A stretch of DNA of 64,000 nucleotides from Glandiceps talaboti (GCF_964340395.1 NC_135554.1:1062001-1126000); one strand, 5' to 3'; counted from the stretch's first letter, positions 12,481 through 22,130 are shown. Program-made: numbers and translations. The notes: generated from the letters alone by a model not told the origin.

Positions 12481-12870
12481 GGTCTGTATGTCTGTGTATC
12501 TGTCTGTCTGTGTATCTGTCTGTGTCATCATTTTCTCCATAACGGCTTGCTCAATTCAAACGAAATTTTGAAGATGTATTCCATAGGGTAATGGCAATAC
12601 CTGATTAGGTTTTAGTAAAAATCCCGTGAATATTAACAAGTAATTTACATAATTAATGGTTTTCGGTAATTAGGCTATATCTCAAGAATGCACACTTCAA
12701 ATTTAATATAATTTGAAACATACATTTGCGTTACCAAAGCGCACTTGTCCTGAAAATATTATTTCTGTAGCTTTTAGTTTTAATAAGTTATTGGCATATT
12801 TTGGTAGGCCACTAAAAAGGAAAAAATAGTTTCTCGTCAGGAAATGTTGTCTAAAGTGGTGCGACGATGC
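12413..12870 (+). repeat. Dispersed repeat, GT/TCTG microsatellite type, copy 1
   Basis: A (TG)n and (TCTG)n run (12434-12525) is followed by TCATCATTTTCT, ACGGCTTGCTCAATT and TTAATGGTTTTCGGTAATTAGG. The same order of motifs is seen at 13391-13680 and 52311-52885. It is an interspersed non-coding repeat. Confidence 0.75.
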
Positions 12871-13390
12871 GATTATTGTTTTTTACATTCTCAACAAATG
12901 TTAATCAATCTACTTATCATTGCAGTTACTGTTCTTTTTATTTAGTACTTTACAGCAAGTGTGTATGTGGGGCAGATGTCATAGGTTAGTTCATGATTAG
13001 TTTTGCAGTTGTCTTCACTAGTGGCAATTAATGTGGGGAGAGTTACTTTTGTGTTTCCCTTTCATCTGCAGACTGAATTGGCTGGAAAAACATGAAAAAA
13101 ATTAACTTGGGAAGGGGGGTACTTAAGTGATGGGCTCTTATCAGAAACAATTTTTTGGCCTTTAAAACTCTTTCTACGATGAGTGCTATGCTACATTGTT
13201 CTATAAAGCTTCACATTACATGTTGCCGTTAGCCAGGAGATCACTAACAGCAATGGGCAAATAGCAATCAATGAGAAAAGATAATTTATTGCATATGTTC
13301 TGTTGTATTCCAACAATTGTCTGTAGGTAGAAACGACAGTCTCAAAACTTTGGCCTTATGAAAGGCATTCAGTTAAATCTGGTCATTTTT

Positions 13391-13429
13391 ACCTCCCGTA
13401 AGGGTACGGGAGGTATTAAAAGGGGAATA

Positions 13430-13462
<33 letters not shown>

Positions 13463-13680
13463 CCGTCTGTCCGTCTGTCCGTCTGTCTGTCTGTCTGTGT
13501 CATCATTTTCTAAATATCAGCTGGCTCAATTGAAATTTGGAATATATAATCTTTAGGGTAATTGCTCGACCTGATTAGGTTTTGAGTCAGATCTGTTAAT
13601 GTTTATTTAGATAAATTTGCATATTAATGAAATCAACTAATTAAGCAATATCTTAAGACTAGTAGTAATAAAAATAGGGT
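13391..13680 (+). repeat. Dispersed repeat, GT/TCTG microsatellite type, copy 2
   Basis: It begins with a hairpin, ACCTCCCGTA-AGGG-TACGGGAGGT (13391-13414), then a (TCTG)n run and GTCATCATTTTCTAAATATC. The preceding bases GGCATTCAGTTAAATCTGG match the right end of the copy at 52311-52885, so copies sit in tandem or share an end. Confidence 0.75.
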
Positions 13681-13850
13681 TTCTGGACCACTTTTCGACA
13701 ACCCCCATTTTTCACTGTTTTAACTTAAAATAAATGGCTTAATCTATATTAAATTTTGAGTAAACACACAAAAGTGGAATTTTTAGTAGTCTAAAAACGG
13801 CAACCCTCTTATTTAACTAGTTTAACATTAAACAAATGGTCTGACCTACA

Positions 13851-14330
13851 TTAAATTTGTGTAATTTGTATTAGAGCAGCTTCTTGATATTTTCCTAAGT
13901 TGAGTGATCGATATCGTGTTGGCTCTACATGAATTTTGTTGATTGATAAAAATAGTCTCGTAACAGTTGATAAAAGATAATAATTGAGATTATACCTCTT
14001 AAAAACCTTTTTAATATGGTTTTTAGGATCATAAATATTTTGCCTTTTCCCTTGCTCATGAAAGCTTTCATTTAGAGGTTTATTAAACGAAGTACAGCAG
14101 TCAAAACAGTGGAATCTACCATAGATGTTACACCACAAATGTTTTTTACAAATATCATCACGAGGTATATGGAATCGTCTACATATGTTACAATGAATAA
14201 CATCATACCAGTTCATTTTTATCATCGAATCACAACAATCGGAACAATGGGATTTTCCAGACAGTGCACCACAAAGGTTAGTACAATCATGGGTTGCATC
14301 TTTCTGTTTACATAATTTACACACTTCCAT
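13851..14330 (-). CDS. Cys/His-rich protein of the virus-like element
   Basis: The frame runs from ATG at 14330 for 159 codons. The first half has many paired cysteines: CKLC at 4-7, HCSDCC near 28, HCNIC near 47, and WCNIYGRFHCFDCC near 67-80, with spaced histidines. This suggests two or three zinc-binding knuckles built from a repeated C-x2-C/HC-x-x-CC theme. The C-terminal half is basic and Tyr/Asn-rich. I do not recognise the family. The start lies inside the 3' part of the neighbouring frame, overlapping out of frame by about 108 bp. It is one of the few genes in the element with no visible break, and it sits at the left edge. A nucleic-acid binding role is only a guess. Confidence 0.5.
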   Translation of the reverse strand: MEVCKLCKQKDATHDCTNLCGALSGKSHCSDCCDSMIKMNWYDVIHCNICRRFHIPRDDICKKHLWCNIYGRFHCFDCCTSFNKPLNESFHEQGKRQNIYDPKNHIKKVFKRYNLNYYLLSTVTRLFLSINKIHVEPTRYRSLNLGKYQEAALIQITQI

Positions 14331-14731
14331 TGTATGTATTTAAATATATAAACTAATAATATTCCACCACCAGCTAAATAAATGTATTGGTATGTCTTCA
14401 TGTTGTTAGAAGGCCGATAGTACTCGCTAAATTGGGGTTCATTTTTGAGACTATTGAGACCTTCAATCTTAGGATGATATTCTAAATATAAATTTAAGTT
14501 TTGATCAGTCAGAACCAGATTTTGTCTCACATGAACATCTAAATTTTTTTGTTTCGCTATAATATCCAATACTTTTTGTCTATGTTTCAACCATACCTCA
14601 CGATCTTTATTGAAATTCTTCAAAGCTAAATCATGTCGCTTTAATTCTTTTTCATGTTCTTCTTTTGATTCTCCTGAAAGTGTCTTACCTAAATAACCAG
14701 CTCCATTTAAAACTGCACCACCAACCATCAT
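14222..14731 (-). CDS. Helical protein with N- and C-terminal hydrophobic segments
   Basis: ATG at 14731 (a second in-frame ATG follows) opens 169 codons. A Gly/Ala-rich hydrophobic start (MMVGGAVLNGAGYLG) is followed by a charged helical region rich in K, E, H and D (residues 20-70) and a C-terminal membrane segment YIYLAGGGILLVYIFKYI near 114-131. Beyond that the frame runs on as the antisense-shifted overlap with the Cys-rich gene, so the native C terminus may lie near residue 135. An AT-rich TATATA stretch (14748-14772) precedes it. I take it as a small virion membrane or minor structural protein of the element. The position beside the other small TM genes is the main support. Confidence 0.5.
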   Translation of the reverse strand: MMVGGAVLNGAGYLGKTLSGESKEEHEKELKRHDLALKNFNKDREVWLKHRQKVLDIIAKQKNLDVHVRQNLVLTDQNLNLYLEYHPKIEGLNSLKNEPQFSEYYRPSNNMKTYQYIYLAGGGILLVYIFKYIQWKCVNYVNRKMQPMIVLTFVVHCLENPIVPIVVIR

Positions 14732-14747
14732 CGCAATTGCCGCATTA

Positions 14748-14772
14748 TGTATATATTTAGATATATATAAAT
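14748..14772 (-). promoter_or_regulatory. AT-rich TATA-type promoter
   Basis: ATATATTTAGATATATATAA on the plus strand, just upstream of the ATG at 14731, in the 47-bp gap after the preceding gene's stop. Confidence 0.35.
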
Positions 14773-14778
14773 TATTCT

Positions 14779-15018
14779 TTATCCTTTATAAGGATCAACT
14801 GGTAACATATTTCTTTGTTCTAACATGTCTTTCTCTAATACTGCTCCACTCACAGCTATTACAAGAGAAGCAAACTTCTTGAATGAAACACTAGTTTTAG
14901 GACTGTCTGGAGCCATCTTCATAGTCTTGTCAAGTATAAAACTATTAGCTATTGTTAAAGCAGATAAAACTGCACCATCATAAAGACCATTCACGATTAG
15001 TTTAGTATAGTCTGTCAT
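14779..15018 (-). CDS. Small membrane protein of the virus-like element (79 aa)
   Basis: ATG at 15018 opens an intact 79-codon gene ending PVDPYKG. Residues 9-28 (NGLYDGAVLSALTIANSFIL) are a likely membrane helix and residues 47-62 (KFASLVIAVSGAVLEK) a second, weaker one. It has a TATATATTATATT promoter-like stretch directly upstream and a 47-bp gap to the next gene. No catalytic motif is seen. It is likely a minor virion or membrane component. Intact status is notable in a mostly broken element, but short genes escape mutation by chance. Confidence 0.5.
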   Translation of the reverse strand: MTDYTKLIVNGLYDGAVLSALTIANSFILDKTMKMAPDSPKTSVSFKKFASLVIAVSGAVLEKDMLEQRNMLPVDPYKG

Positions 15019-15021
15019 TGT

Positions 15022-15050
15022 GTATATATAATATAATATATAAAAAAATA
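15022..15050 (-). promoter_or_regulatory. TATA-type promoter motif before the 79-aa gene
   Basis: On the minus strand TATTATATTATATATACACA ends directly at the ATG. The same TTATATATA(A)-CA form precedes the genes starting at 15491, 16158 and 19853. Confidence 0.45.
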
Positions 15051-15051
15051 A

Positions 15052-15491
15052 TTATTCCATTTCAAACAGAGCATTATTTTTAATTGGTTGTGGTGTCGTT
15101 AATTGTTTATTTTTAACTGGTTGTGGTGTCGTTTATTGTTTAGACTCTTGAATATCACTTGATTGTAAAAACCACTGTCTTTTATAATATAAACCAGCTT
15201 CCCCAATTACTAGTGAACAAGAGTTAATAAAATCATAGTATTATTAAATTGCGAGCTTTTATTGTCCGACTGTGAGTAAAACTCAGTTGCCTTTATTGGT
15301 TCCATTGATTTTATCGACTCCTTTGTCTCTATCGGTTTTATTTTTTTTCGTTTTTTTGTTTCAGCTGAAATTATTGCTAATTTTTTACCCCATGCAACTC
15401 TACCTGGACTTTTAGTTTTACTGTTTTTAGTCACAGTTTCTATTTGTGGCTGTGTTACAGTTTCTGTTTGAGTCTGTTCTGTATCACTCAT
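15052..15491 (-). pseudogene. Basic protein with C-terminal hydrophobic segment (broken)
   Basis: ATG at 15491. An N-terminal Thr/Gln/Glu-rich stretch is followed by a strongly basic region (RVAWGKKLAIISAETKKRKK, residues about 31-50). Open reading runs to about 15210, where a one-base frameshift moves the sequence into another frame with a hydrophobic segment and GLYYKRQWF. That frame then meets an in-frame TAA at 15133-15135 and continues open to a stop at 15052. The tail holds the short peptide TTPQP twice, matching a 38-bp tandem duplication in the DNA (15078-15140). The basic patch suggests DNA binding or membrane anchoring next to DNA in the virion. The function is inferred only from composition. 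Confidence 0.5.
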
Positions 15492-15501
15492 TTTTACACT
15501 G

Positions 15502-15520
15502 TTATATATAATATAAAATA
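15502..15520 (-). promoter_or_regulatory. TATA-type promoter motif before the basic protein gene
   Basis: Minus strand TATTTTATATTATATATAAC followed by AGTG and the ATG 10 bases on. It shares TTATATATAACA with the other element genes. Confidence 0.45.
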
Positions 15521-15524
15521 TTTT

Positions 15525-16158
15525 TTACTTTAATTTTTTGAAACTCTTTTCAACTAAGTCAAGTTCCAAGTTGTTTTCAAGATCTTGATCAAGAACATGA
15601 TCAAGAACTTGATCAAGAACTTGTTCATGTTGTCTTAAGTCACTCTTTTCAACTTTATTAAAGTCATTTAAGTCATTTTGCTTGGGACAAGTATGTGTTG
15701 CAAAGTTAATATTATTTAAAATAGTGAGACCACCACTTGTCAATGCTAAAAGAGGACCATAATTGTATGCTAACTTACCAGTAAGTTGTTTGAATTGATT
15801 CGTAACAAGAAAATTATTCTTCAAGTCATCACTTAATTTATTCACATTATGTACTAGAAGCACAAGTCGTACTAATTAACTAAGCCCAAATAAAACTCCA
15901 TTTACAATGTTGTCACTTACGAGAGAACTGTAAGTGCTTTCATATATCTTATAATACTTTTCAATTTCTTGCTTTTTCAATATATTCGAGAGTGAAATTT
16001 TTCCCCAAGAAAGCTTTTGATTGTCCAGCAGCAATGATACATAATAATCTTTCTCTGTATTTAACTATTGGAGACACTTGTTCTGATGTCGCCTGTTCTA
16101 ATGTTACTGTTGGTATTGATTCAACTGGCTGTAAAATTTCTGCCAATGTCTGTTCCAT
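15525..16158 (-). pseudogene. Helical/hydrophobic small protein of the element (broken)
   Basis: ATG at 16158 starts a Thr/Glu/Val-rich segment followed by a basic helix. About 60 codons in, near 15970, the open frame ends, and a shifted frame continues with KYYKIYEST and a Gly/Leu-rich stretch. It meets a TAA at 15876-15878 and then runs open to 15525. The later part has LAYNYGPLLALTSGGLTIL, a probable membrane helix, and ends with repeated VLDQ/DLEN units. Two breaks show decay. An alternative is two genes, with the second starting near 15863 (no ATG there). Position and TM segment suggest a minor structural protein. Confidence 0.45.
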
Positions 16159-16162
16159 TTTG

Positions 16163-16182
16163 TTATATAATATAAATATATA
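16163..16182 (-). promoter_or_regulatory. TATA-type promoter motif
   Basis: Minus strand ATATTTATATTATATAACA ends four bases before the ATG at 16158. This is the clearest instance of the TATATAACA motif. Confidence 0.45.
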
Positions 16183-16259
16183 TTTTATTTTATAGAAAAA
16201 GTAGATGATAACTAACACAATAAATAGCCATAAGAGACAACAAATATCATTGATTAACA

Positions 16260-16620
16260 TTATACCAGATCTATACTATAAGGTCGTCTTAAACGAAACA
16301 CTAATTTGCTATAAGGAGTATATTTTAATTGTTTTATAAATTCATTAATTTCTATTTTATTTAATTCCATCCCATAGTTTTCAATTATCTCTTTCACATC
16401 ATTTTTACTCGGTGTGTAATACAGAACAAGCATGCCAATATTTTCTCGAAATGTCTTGGCGATACTCGTAAATTGTTGTGTAAGTACCCATACGCTAATA
16501 TTATATATCATGACGAGCTGAAAATGCCAATTTTGTTAAAATATTGACACGAGATTTGACATCTTTCGTGAAAGCGCAGTCATCTAGTATGATTAGACTT
16601 TTTGTATTTTTATAACACTC
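16260..16620 (-). pseudogene. Packaging ATPase, C-terminal half (Walker B side)
   Basis: Minus-strand reading gives a Walker B motif LIILDDC (coding 16576-16596), a basic helix, then, after a one-base frameshift in the AT-rich stretch near 16505-16515, VWVLTQQFTSIAKTFREN, where TQQ fits the sensor/arginine region of FtsK-HerA type ATPases. The gene ends at 16260. With the Walker A piece at 18050-18284 it forms one ATPase gene interrupted by a LINE. In Polintons and relatives this ATPase pumps DNA into the capsid. Broken by insertion plus frameshift, it cannot be functional here. Confidence 0.75.
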
Positions 16621-18049
16621 ATACGTGAAATAAGGAAAGCGAAGGATGAATACAAGGGGAAAGTAGAAAATAATTTTAAAAGTAATGATATGAAGAAAGT
16701 ATGGGACGGACTGAAACTTATGAGTGGTTACTCTAACGGTAGCAAAAACACCGTACCAAAGTTACAGGAGGCAATTCAACAACCCGTGCAAACGAATTAA
16801 ATTCATTCTATAGCAGGTTTGATTGCCATGATTTCTCATGGAATGAACTGAGCGCGGCGTCCGCAAATGTCAACGATAGCGAACGTCTCTCGACCGACGA
16901 GGAAGAGGTGCGTCGGGTGCTTCACAGTGTGCTTCCAAACAAAGCTTCGGGGCCTGATAATGTTACTCCCCGCATCTTATTGTTCAGAAACTTTTAGCAA
17001 TGAACTTGTCACCTTCAACTGTACATTGGATTTTTAATTACCTTACTAATAGGCCACAGATGGTGTCTTTAAATGGTAAAAAATCTGACGTAGCGTATAC
17101 TAATACAGGTGCGCCCCAGGGCACTGTTTTAGCACCCTTCCTTTTCACACTGTATACTGCCAGCTGTCGGAATTCTAACATCTCGTGTCCATTGGTCAAA
17201 TTTGCAGATGATACAGCAATGGTTGGGAAGATCAGCAATGATGATGATTCGATTTATTTAGATGAGATTGAGAGATTTACTGACTGGTGTAATGATAATT
17301 ATCTGTATCTTAATGTTTTAAAGACCAAAGAGCTCTGTATTGATTTAAGAAAAGTTCAGCGTGACCCAGCACCTGTCCAAAGACTCAATAGTAGACAGAG
17401 TGAACGAATATAAATACCTGGGTATCAAGCTTGATAGTAAACTAAAATGGGTTGAGAATACCAACTTCATTATTAAGAAAGCTAACACTCGTCTGTACTG
17501 CCTAAGGAAACTAAGATCATTTGGTGTTAGGCACGATCTTTTAGGGGTGTTTTTTAATGCAGTTGTTTGCAGTGCTCTCACCTTTGGTATTGTTTGTTGG
17601 GGAGGTAATCTGTCCCGTCATGAGATGGGAAGACTAAACAAGATTATCAAAAAGGGTAGCCAAATTATCGGTAAACAAAGTGAAAATATAGATTCTATCT
17701 ATAACAAACGCATAATGTCAAAGGCTCATAGTGTTCTGAAAGACCATTCCCATCCACTATATGCAGAATTCAACGACCGTCGTATTTCAAGGAGTGGTAG
17801 ATACCGTGCTCCAGCAGCTAAAACCAATCGTTTTTAATCATCTTTCGTCCCAACCGCTATCTCAGTTCTTAACAGCAATCATTGTCGCTCTTTTTACTAG
17901 TACTGTGCTGTTATTTTTAGTATGTTTGTGTAATATATGTAATGCTATCTTTTGTATTGCTTTTATTTTTGTTTTACCTGCAAGAACTGTCGTTTTAATT
18001 TCCCCTGGTGGGATGAATAAAGTAATTCTGATTGTGATTCTGATTCTGA
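16621..18049 (+). mobile_element. 5'-truncated LINE of the CR1/L2/Rex1 group
   Basis: The element is in plus orientation inside the ATPase gene. The 5' part encodes a basic linker region (VWDGLKLMSG). A deletion near 16980-17000 removes early reverse transcriptase blocks. Then come APQGTVLAPFLFTLYT and the catalytic FADD block (17000-17413), a frameshift near 17390, and the thumb/C-terminal part (YKYLGIKLDSKLKW) to 17837. The 3' UTR ends with GATGAATAAAGTAATTCTG and a short (ATTCTG)n tail up to about 18048, the typical end of this LINE group. I see no clear target-site duplication. Confidence 0.85.
17000..17837 (+). pseudogene. LINE reverse transcriptase fragment
   Basis: Two overlapping open frames, 17000-17413 and 17361-17837, together give the RT palm from the APQG block through KFADDTAMVG (catalytic FADD at about 17204-17215) and the following WCNDNYLYLNV and KTKELCIDLRK blocks, then the post-RT region. 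A frameshift near 17390 and the missing fingers domain make it dead. It is similar in type to the LINE at 36420-38913. Confidence 0.9.
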
Positions 18050-18284
18050 GTTCAATACTTTCATTTATTTTTTCTATGTTGGGAATCATTATAATAATAT
18101 CCGAGTCTTTGTAAATACATTTTTTATCGTAAGCTTTGTTGTTTAAGAACGTCGGGCAGATTATAATTATGTAATCGAATACATTCTTGTAATACGTTTG
18201 TAACAATTGCATAACGAATTCTGTTTTACCCGAACATGTCGGCGCACTGATAAGCATATTGAAAGGAGGGTCAAGCCAGATCAT
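18050..18284 (-). pseudogene. Packaging ATPase, N-terminal half (Walker A side)
   Basis: ATG at 18284 lies 9 bases after the stop of the capsid-like gene, so the two are likely co-transcribed. Residues 13-23 are SAPTCSGKTEF, a P-loop (Walker A), preceded by the hydrophobic strand FNMLI and followed by a helix MQLL; a second strand DYIIIICPTF follows. This matches the A32/FtsK-HerA packaging ATPases of Polintons and related viruses. Homology stops at about 18050, where the frame runs into the (CAGAAT)n tail of the inserted LINE. The Walker B half continues at 16260-16620. Confidence 0.8.
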
Positions 18285-18293
18285 TTTAGAGTA

Positions 18294-19484
18294 TTAATAT
18301 ATAATAGATTTTAATTTAGATCCTTCAATTTTAAGCGTGGCATCACTTATAATAAAAATATTTGCAGTTATTCTTTCTTGTGGATTTGTGGATTCTCGTT
18401 GAATTTCCAGTTGAACCCCATCTTTTGTATTCATGACTTTCAGACCACTACCATGATACCTATTATCCTTAAAACTTCTTAAATCAATAAACAAACAGTA
18501 TTTATCTAACAGAAATGTGGCTTCGGTTACTTTCTCTAGTTTATCAATTGCTTTACCAGCGTAGAAGCAGAACTCAGATGCCATGAAATAACGTCTGGCT
18601 TCTTCCCAAAATTTTCTGGGAGATAATCCCTGTGCATACACTTTATTTGCGATACCTTCTATCGTTACTGCAACAGAATTAATACTAGAATTAAAGAATA
18701 ATTCGGTGTCTAATGTATTTCGTAGTTGTGGTTTGCTGAATAATACAAAAATTCCTTTCAAACTTCTACGTGGTATATTAATGTTCTCGTTAATAATTGT
18801 ATCCGTACCAGAGAAGTTAATTGTTCTGAAATGTTGAATATGTTCGTAAAGAAAACTTTTACCACTGTTGTAATAACCCTTAATTTCCATAGCTAACTTT
18901 GGATCTCTTATCGTTTCATATTCAAGTTGAATATTGGTTAAAGTAGAATCCCAACCATCCGTGTCTTCACTCACCAGGATTTGAATAATAGGAGCAAGAG
19001 TAAGCTCCCATTCGATATGACTACCTAAGCTCGAAAGATATACAGCTCCATGACCATTCGTTATAGGATGTAATTTCGCAAGATCGATCGCATATTTTTT
19101 ACCATATGCCTTATGAAGTGCAGCCTTTCCTAAGTAATCCCCACCACCGACTCCATCAATATTATCGCTTCTCAATTTTCTAAGATTTTCTGACTGAATT
19201 CCATACAGTGTTTTATTTGTTCTATCCGAATACAGATCTTTATATGTTTGTACTAAGTTGTAGCCTGTTAAATCCATTAAGATTTCCCCCTCGAATTTTA
19301 AAACTAGTCGACTGATGACATTGGCAGACAGGTTTTGAACAACGAAGTTTTTATTATGACCTTCTAGCTTAAGATCAAAGACGAGATTGAATTTATCTGT
19401 TAGAACAACAGTGTCCTCTAATTTTGGACATCTGATAATAGTATACCTCGTTATCAAAATGTAATCAATGCAACGGGGGTAAAG
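18294..19484 (-). pseudogene. Probable major capsid protein of the virus-like element
   Basis: A long minus-strand frame of about 390 codons from an upstream stop at 19485 down to 18294. It is rich in beta-strand patterns (FNLVFDLKLEG, LVLKFEGEILMDL, NIFIISDATLKIEG) spread over two halves. Its size, its place just before the packaging ATPase, and the pattern of short strands fit a double jelly-roll capsid protein. There is no ATG at the start of the frame, so the N terminus has been lost or frameshifted, with a likely one-base change near 19460. Structure prediction of the translated frame would test this: two eight-stranded barrels would support it. An alternative is another abundant virion protein. 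Confidence 0.55.
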
Positions 19485-19529
19485 TTAGATCTAGCCATTT
19501 CTCATTCTGTATGGTTGATCCCGAGTAAA

Positions 19530-19851
19530 ATGATTATACATTTGAATACGAATGTGGCGGGTTATAACAATTTCTTACATCAGGCGACAGAAGATATGAA
19601 GTTCGGTTATAACAACATTGATAAATAATGACGTGAAAAAATCAGCATTAAAAGAAATGGAAGGTCATGATGATCCAGTGCAACGACTCAAAACCCCAGT
19701 TGAAGCGACAGCAGCAGTAGCAGAGGTAGCAGAGGTAGCAACGAGTACTGCTTCGACACCAGAGCATGACATTGTTCATGAATATTTAACGATTGGAATA
19801 ATAGTTGGGGCAATATTTTTTAAGTTACATATTTATATAACATTGTTGTAA
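19530..19851 (+). pseudogene. Small protein with C-terminal membrane anchor (frameshifted)
   Basis: On the plus strand, divergent from the capsid-like gene, ATG at 19530 opens 32 codons ending in TAA at 19626-19628. The next frame (from 19618) continues with a charged segment, an Ala/Val/Glu repeat (AAVAEVAEVA) and a C-terminal membrane helix ending FFKLHIYITLL at 19851. A one-base frameshift near 19620 best explains this as one gene. It ends one base before the ATG of the next gene, so the pair is probably one transcript. No family is recognised. Confidence 0.45.
19834..19842 (+). promoter_or_regulatory. TATATAACA motif before the acidic protein gene
   Basis: TATATAACA lies 10 bases before ATG at 19853, matching the minus-strand gene starts at 15491 and 16158. 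It overlaps the end of the preceding gene. Confidence 0.4.
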
Positions 19852-19852
19852 G

Positions 19853-21094
19853 ATGGCTGACTTTGATCCTTTTGATATTGGTCCTTTTAAGGAAAATGTA
19901 AATGAAGATCCTGGTGAAGAAGAAGATGAAATGTCAGAAGAGATAGATTTGGAGGATTGGTTGAATTCGTTGGAGCCAACAGAGCCAACAGAGTCAAGAG
20001 AACAAGAAACATCATTCACAGATCCTGTATACCCGGAAGGCTCAGTAGACACCATTGGCCCAGCAGCAGATAAACTTACTGAATTAAAAAATAAAGTATT
20101 AGAAGAAACTATTGACATAGTTATTTAAAAAAGTGACAATGTGAGTGTTAATCGAACTGAATTGCGATTAAATACACATGTAGGAAAGGATGGAGAGTTG
20201 TATAATAACATAAAAAATCAACGGATTACAAGTAAAGGTAAACTTTTAGCTTATAGTACAATAAAAAAAAGAATTGGTACTGAAGCTGCTAATAGGCTTT
20301 TCTTAGACACAGCGGTTGATAAACAAGAGCCTTTAAATATGGATGAAGTTGAAGCTATAGATCTCACACCATCAATGATTGGTCAATTAAGAGACTATCA
20401 GACAGGTCTCAGAAGAGATACTGTAGGTAACAAAGATGAAATCGCTAAGGTTGAAAAGATAATTGAAAAATGGAATGAACTTAATCCTGAATATACATTC
20501 ATACGTAAAGAACTTGATATGGCAGTCAAGAGTTTAGAAGAGTTGTATGATAGAAAAAAAGAATTGGAATACAGACAAAAAATCGAAGAATTATCGCAAG
20601 ATGAAAATCAGGAATTAGGCAGAATTCAGATTCATATCCTAAAATATAATAAAGAAACTGATACTTTACGTAATAAGTTAGCTGAGACATCTGCTTTGAA
20701 AGAAGTACTCAAAGACCCAAATCTTAGTATTAAAGATAAGCTAGTAATTCTTTTCAAACGCAATGGAGTTACTATCGTTTCATTGGCAACAGTCCTCGGT
20801 TTGGTTATAACTACCATATCCATTGCACTAGGAGGGCCGAAGGCTGCTGCTGGTGGTAGTGGTAGTACTGGTGGACTGAAATGGCTCGGTAATAAAGCAG
20901 CGATGGCACTGCCGGGTATTATAGGTTCTATTGTATCGTTTGTTTTAAAAACAGCAGGACAAGTGATAGGATTTATAGGTGAGCATATATGGCTGCTATA
21001 TACCTTTATGAACGGATTTTTAACCAAAAAAATAAACAAAACAAAAAATGAAAAAAAATATATATATATATATTTTGTATTTTATATAGTATAA
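19853..21094 (+). pseudogene. Acidic head plus coiled-coil and membrane tail protein (one in-frame stop)
   Basis: ATG at 19853 starts a 91-codon acidic protein (DPGEEEDEMSEEIDLEDW) ending in TAA at 20126-20128. The same frame continues without another stop from 20129 to 21094 (about 320 codons), so this is either one gene with a nonsense mutation or two genes with the second lacking an ATG. The second part has a basic region, a long charged coiled coil (about residues 80-200), then VSLATVLGLVITTISIALGG, a Gly-rich linker and a second hydrophobic segment (LPGIIGSIVSFVLKTAGQVI). It looks like a virion scaffold or membrane protein. The one-gene reading is favoured because the frame is kept. Confidence 0.55.
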
Positions 21095-21110
21095 TAGTAT
21101 AAAAAATGCC

Positions 21111-22130
21111 TTACAATAGAGAACTCGTCTCATCCTCAAGTAATGAAATCATTTTTTGTCTCGTTTCTTGACCGGCACCACCAGAGTCTGTTATACTTAC
21201 TCGCGTGTCTGCTTGACTTCCTAACATACAATATACATAAGCTTCGATTGATCGATTCAATCGTCCTAAACCTGCTTGTGTAAAACCTGTACTGTTTTCT
21301 AAAACAAAGTAGTGTATGGTTTATAATCGGCATTTTGAAATTCATGCCAATGATAACTTCTGCGAGCCTCATCAGGAGCATCAGGTAATTCAATCATTGT
21401 ACTTTGAAATTTATATTGGATATCTTTTATATGTGCTTTACCTCCCCACCACTCATAACCGATACCTATACCATTGTTTCCTGATGTGTCATACGTGAAT
21501 CTGAAATCTGTATAATAATCTAGTCCGAATTCATCACATATTCTATGATAGGTCGGTACATCGATTAAATTATCGGTTTTACTAAATGCATCAGTGTCGG
21601 GTAGTGGGCAAGAAAGCTGATTCAATATTCTTCTCATCGTAAAATACACGTGGAATCTAAAAAATGATTGAATTTGTTTAGGGATATTTTCATTATACAG
21701 ATGGTCGTGAATACTAACACCGCATCCGGTCGTAGCTAACCAAACAGCAAAATTTAACTGTTCATCCCAGTATTGCATATTTGGTTCTTTCAACCATTTA
21801 TTAGCACTAGCTGCATTAAAATGAATTATTATGTAGTTTTTGAATATATCTCTCAATTTTATATTGAATCGATCGGTTTCGCTTACATAAACATCCATGT
21901 TGACGAGTGTATCTCGTAAATCCACGGATAATTGTTTATTAAATGGTTGATGTAGTGCATAATTAGTATTTTGCTTTGCTAACGTAAATAGTTTTGGAAA
22001 ATGAGGCTGCAGTTCCGGCACAGTTGAAAGAGCCGAAGGTTGTTTCTTTGACTTTGTCTTCGTAGAATTTAGACTTCGTTGACTCTGATAATCCTAATCT
22101 CCACATTTTTTCAGGGTCTATATAAAACAT
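21111..22130 (-). pseudogene. Conserved-looking structural-type protein (frameshifted)
   Basis: The main minus-strand frame covers 22021-21299 and ends FQNADYKPYTTLF. A one-base shift in a T run near 21300 leads into a further stretch (GFTQAGLGRLNRSIEAYVY) that stops at 21111-21113. The 5' part probably begins at ATG 22130 in another frame (MWRLGLSEST follows) and joins after a second shift near 22030. The protein is rich in aromatic residues (WWGGK, YHWHEF, FFRFHVYF) and not membrane-like, suggesting a soluble virion protein. I do not know its function. At least two breaks make it a pseudogene. Confidence 0.5.
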
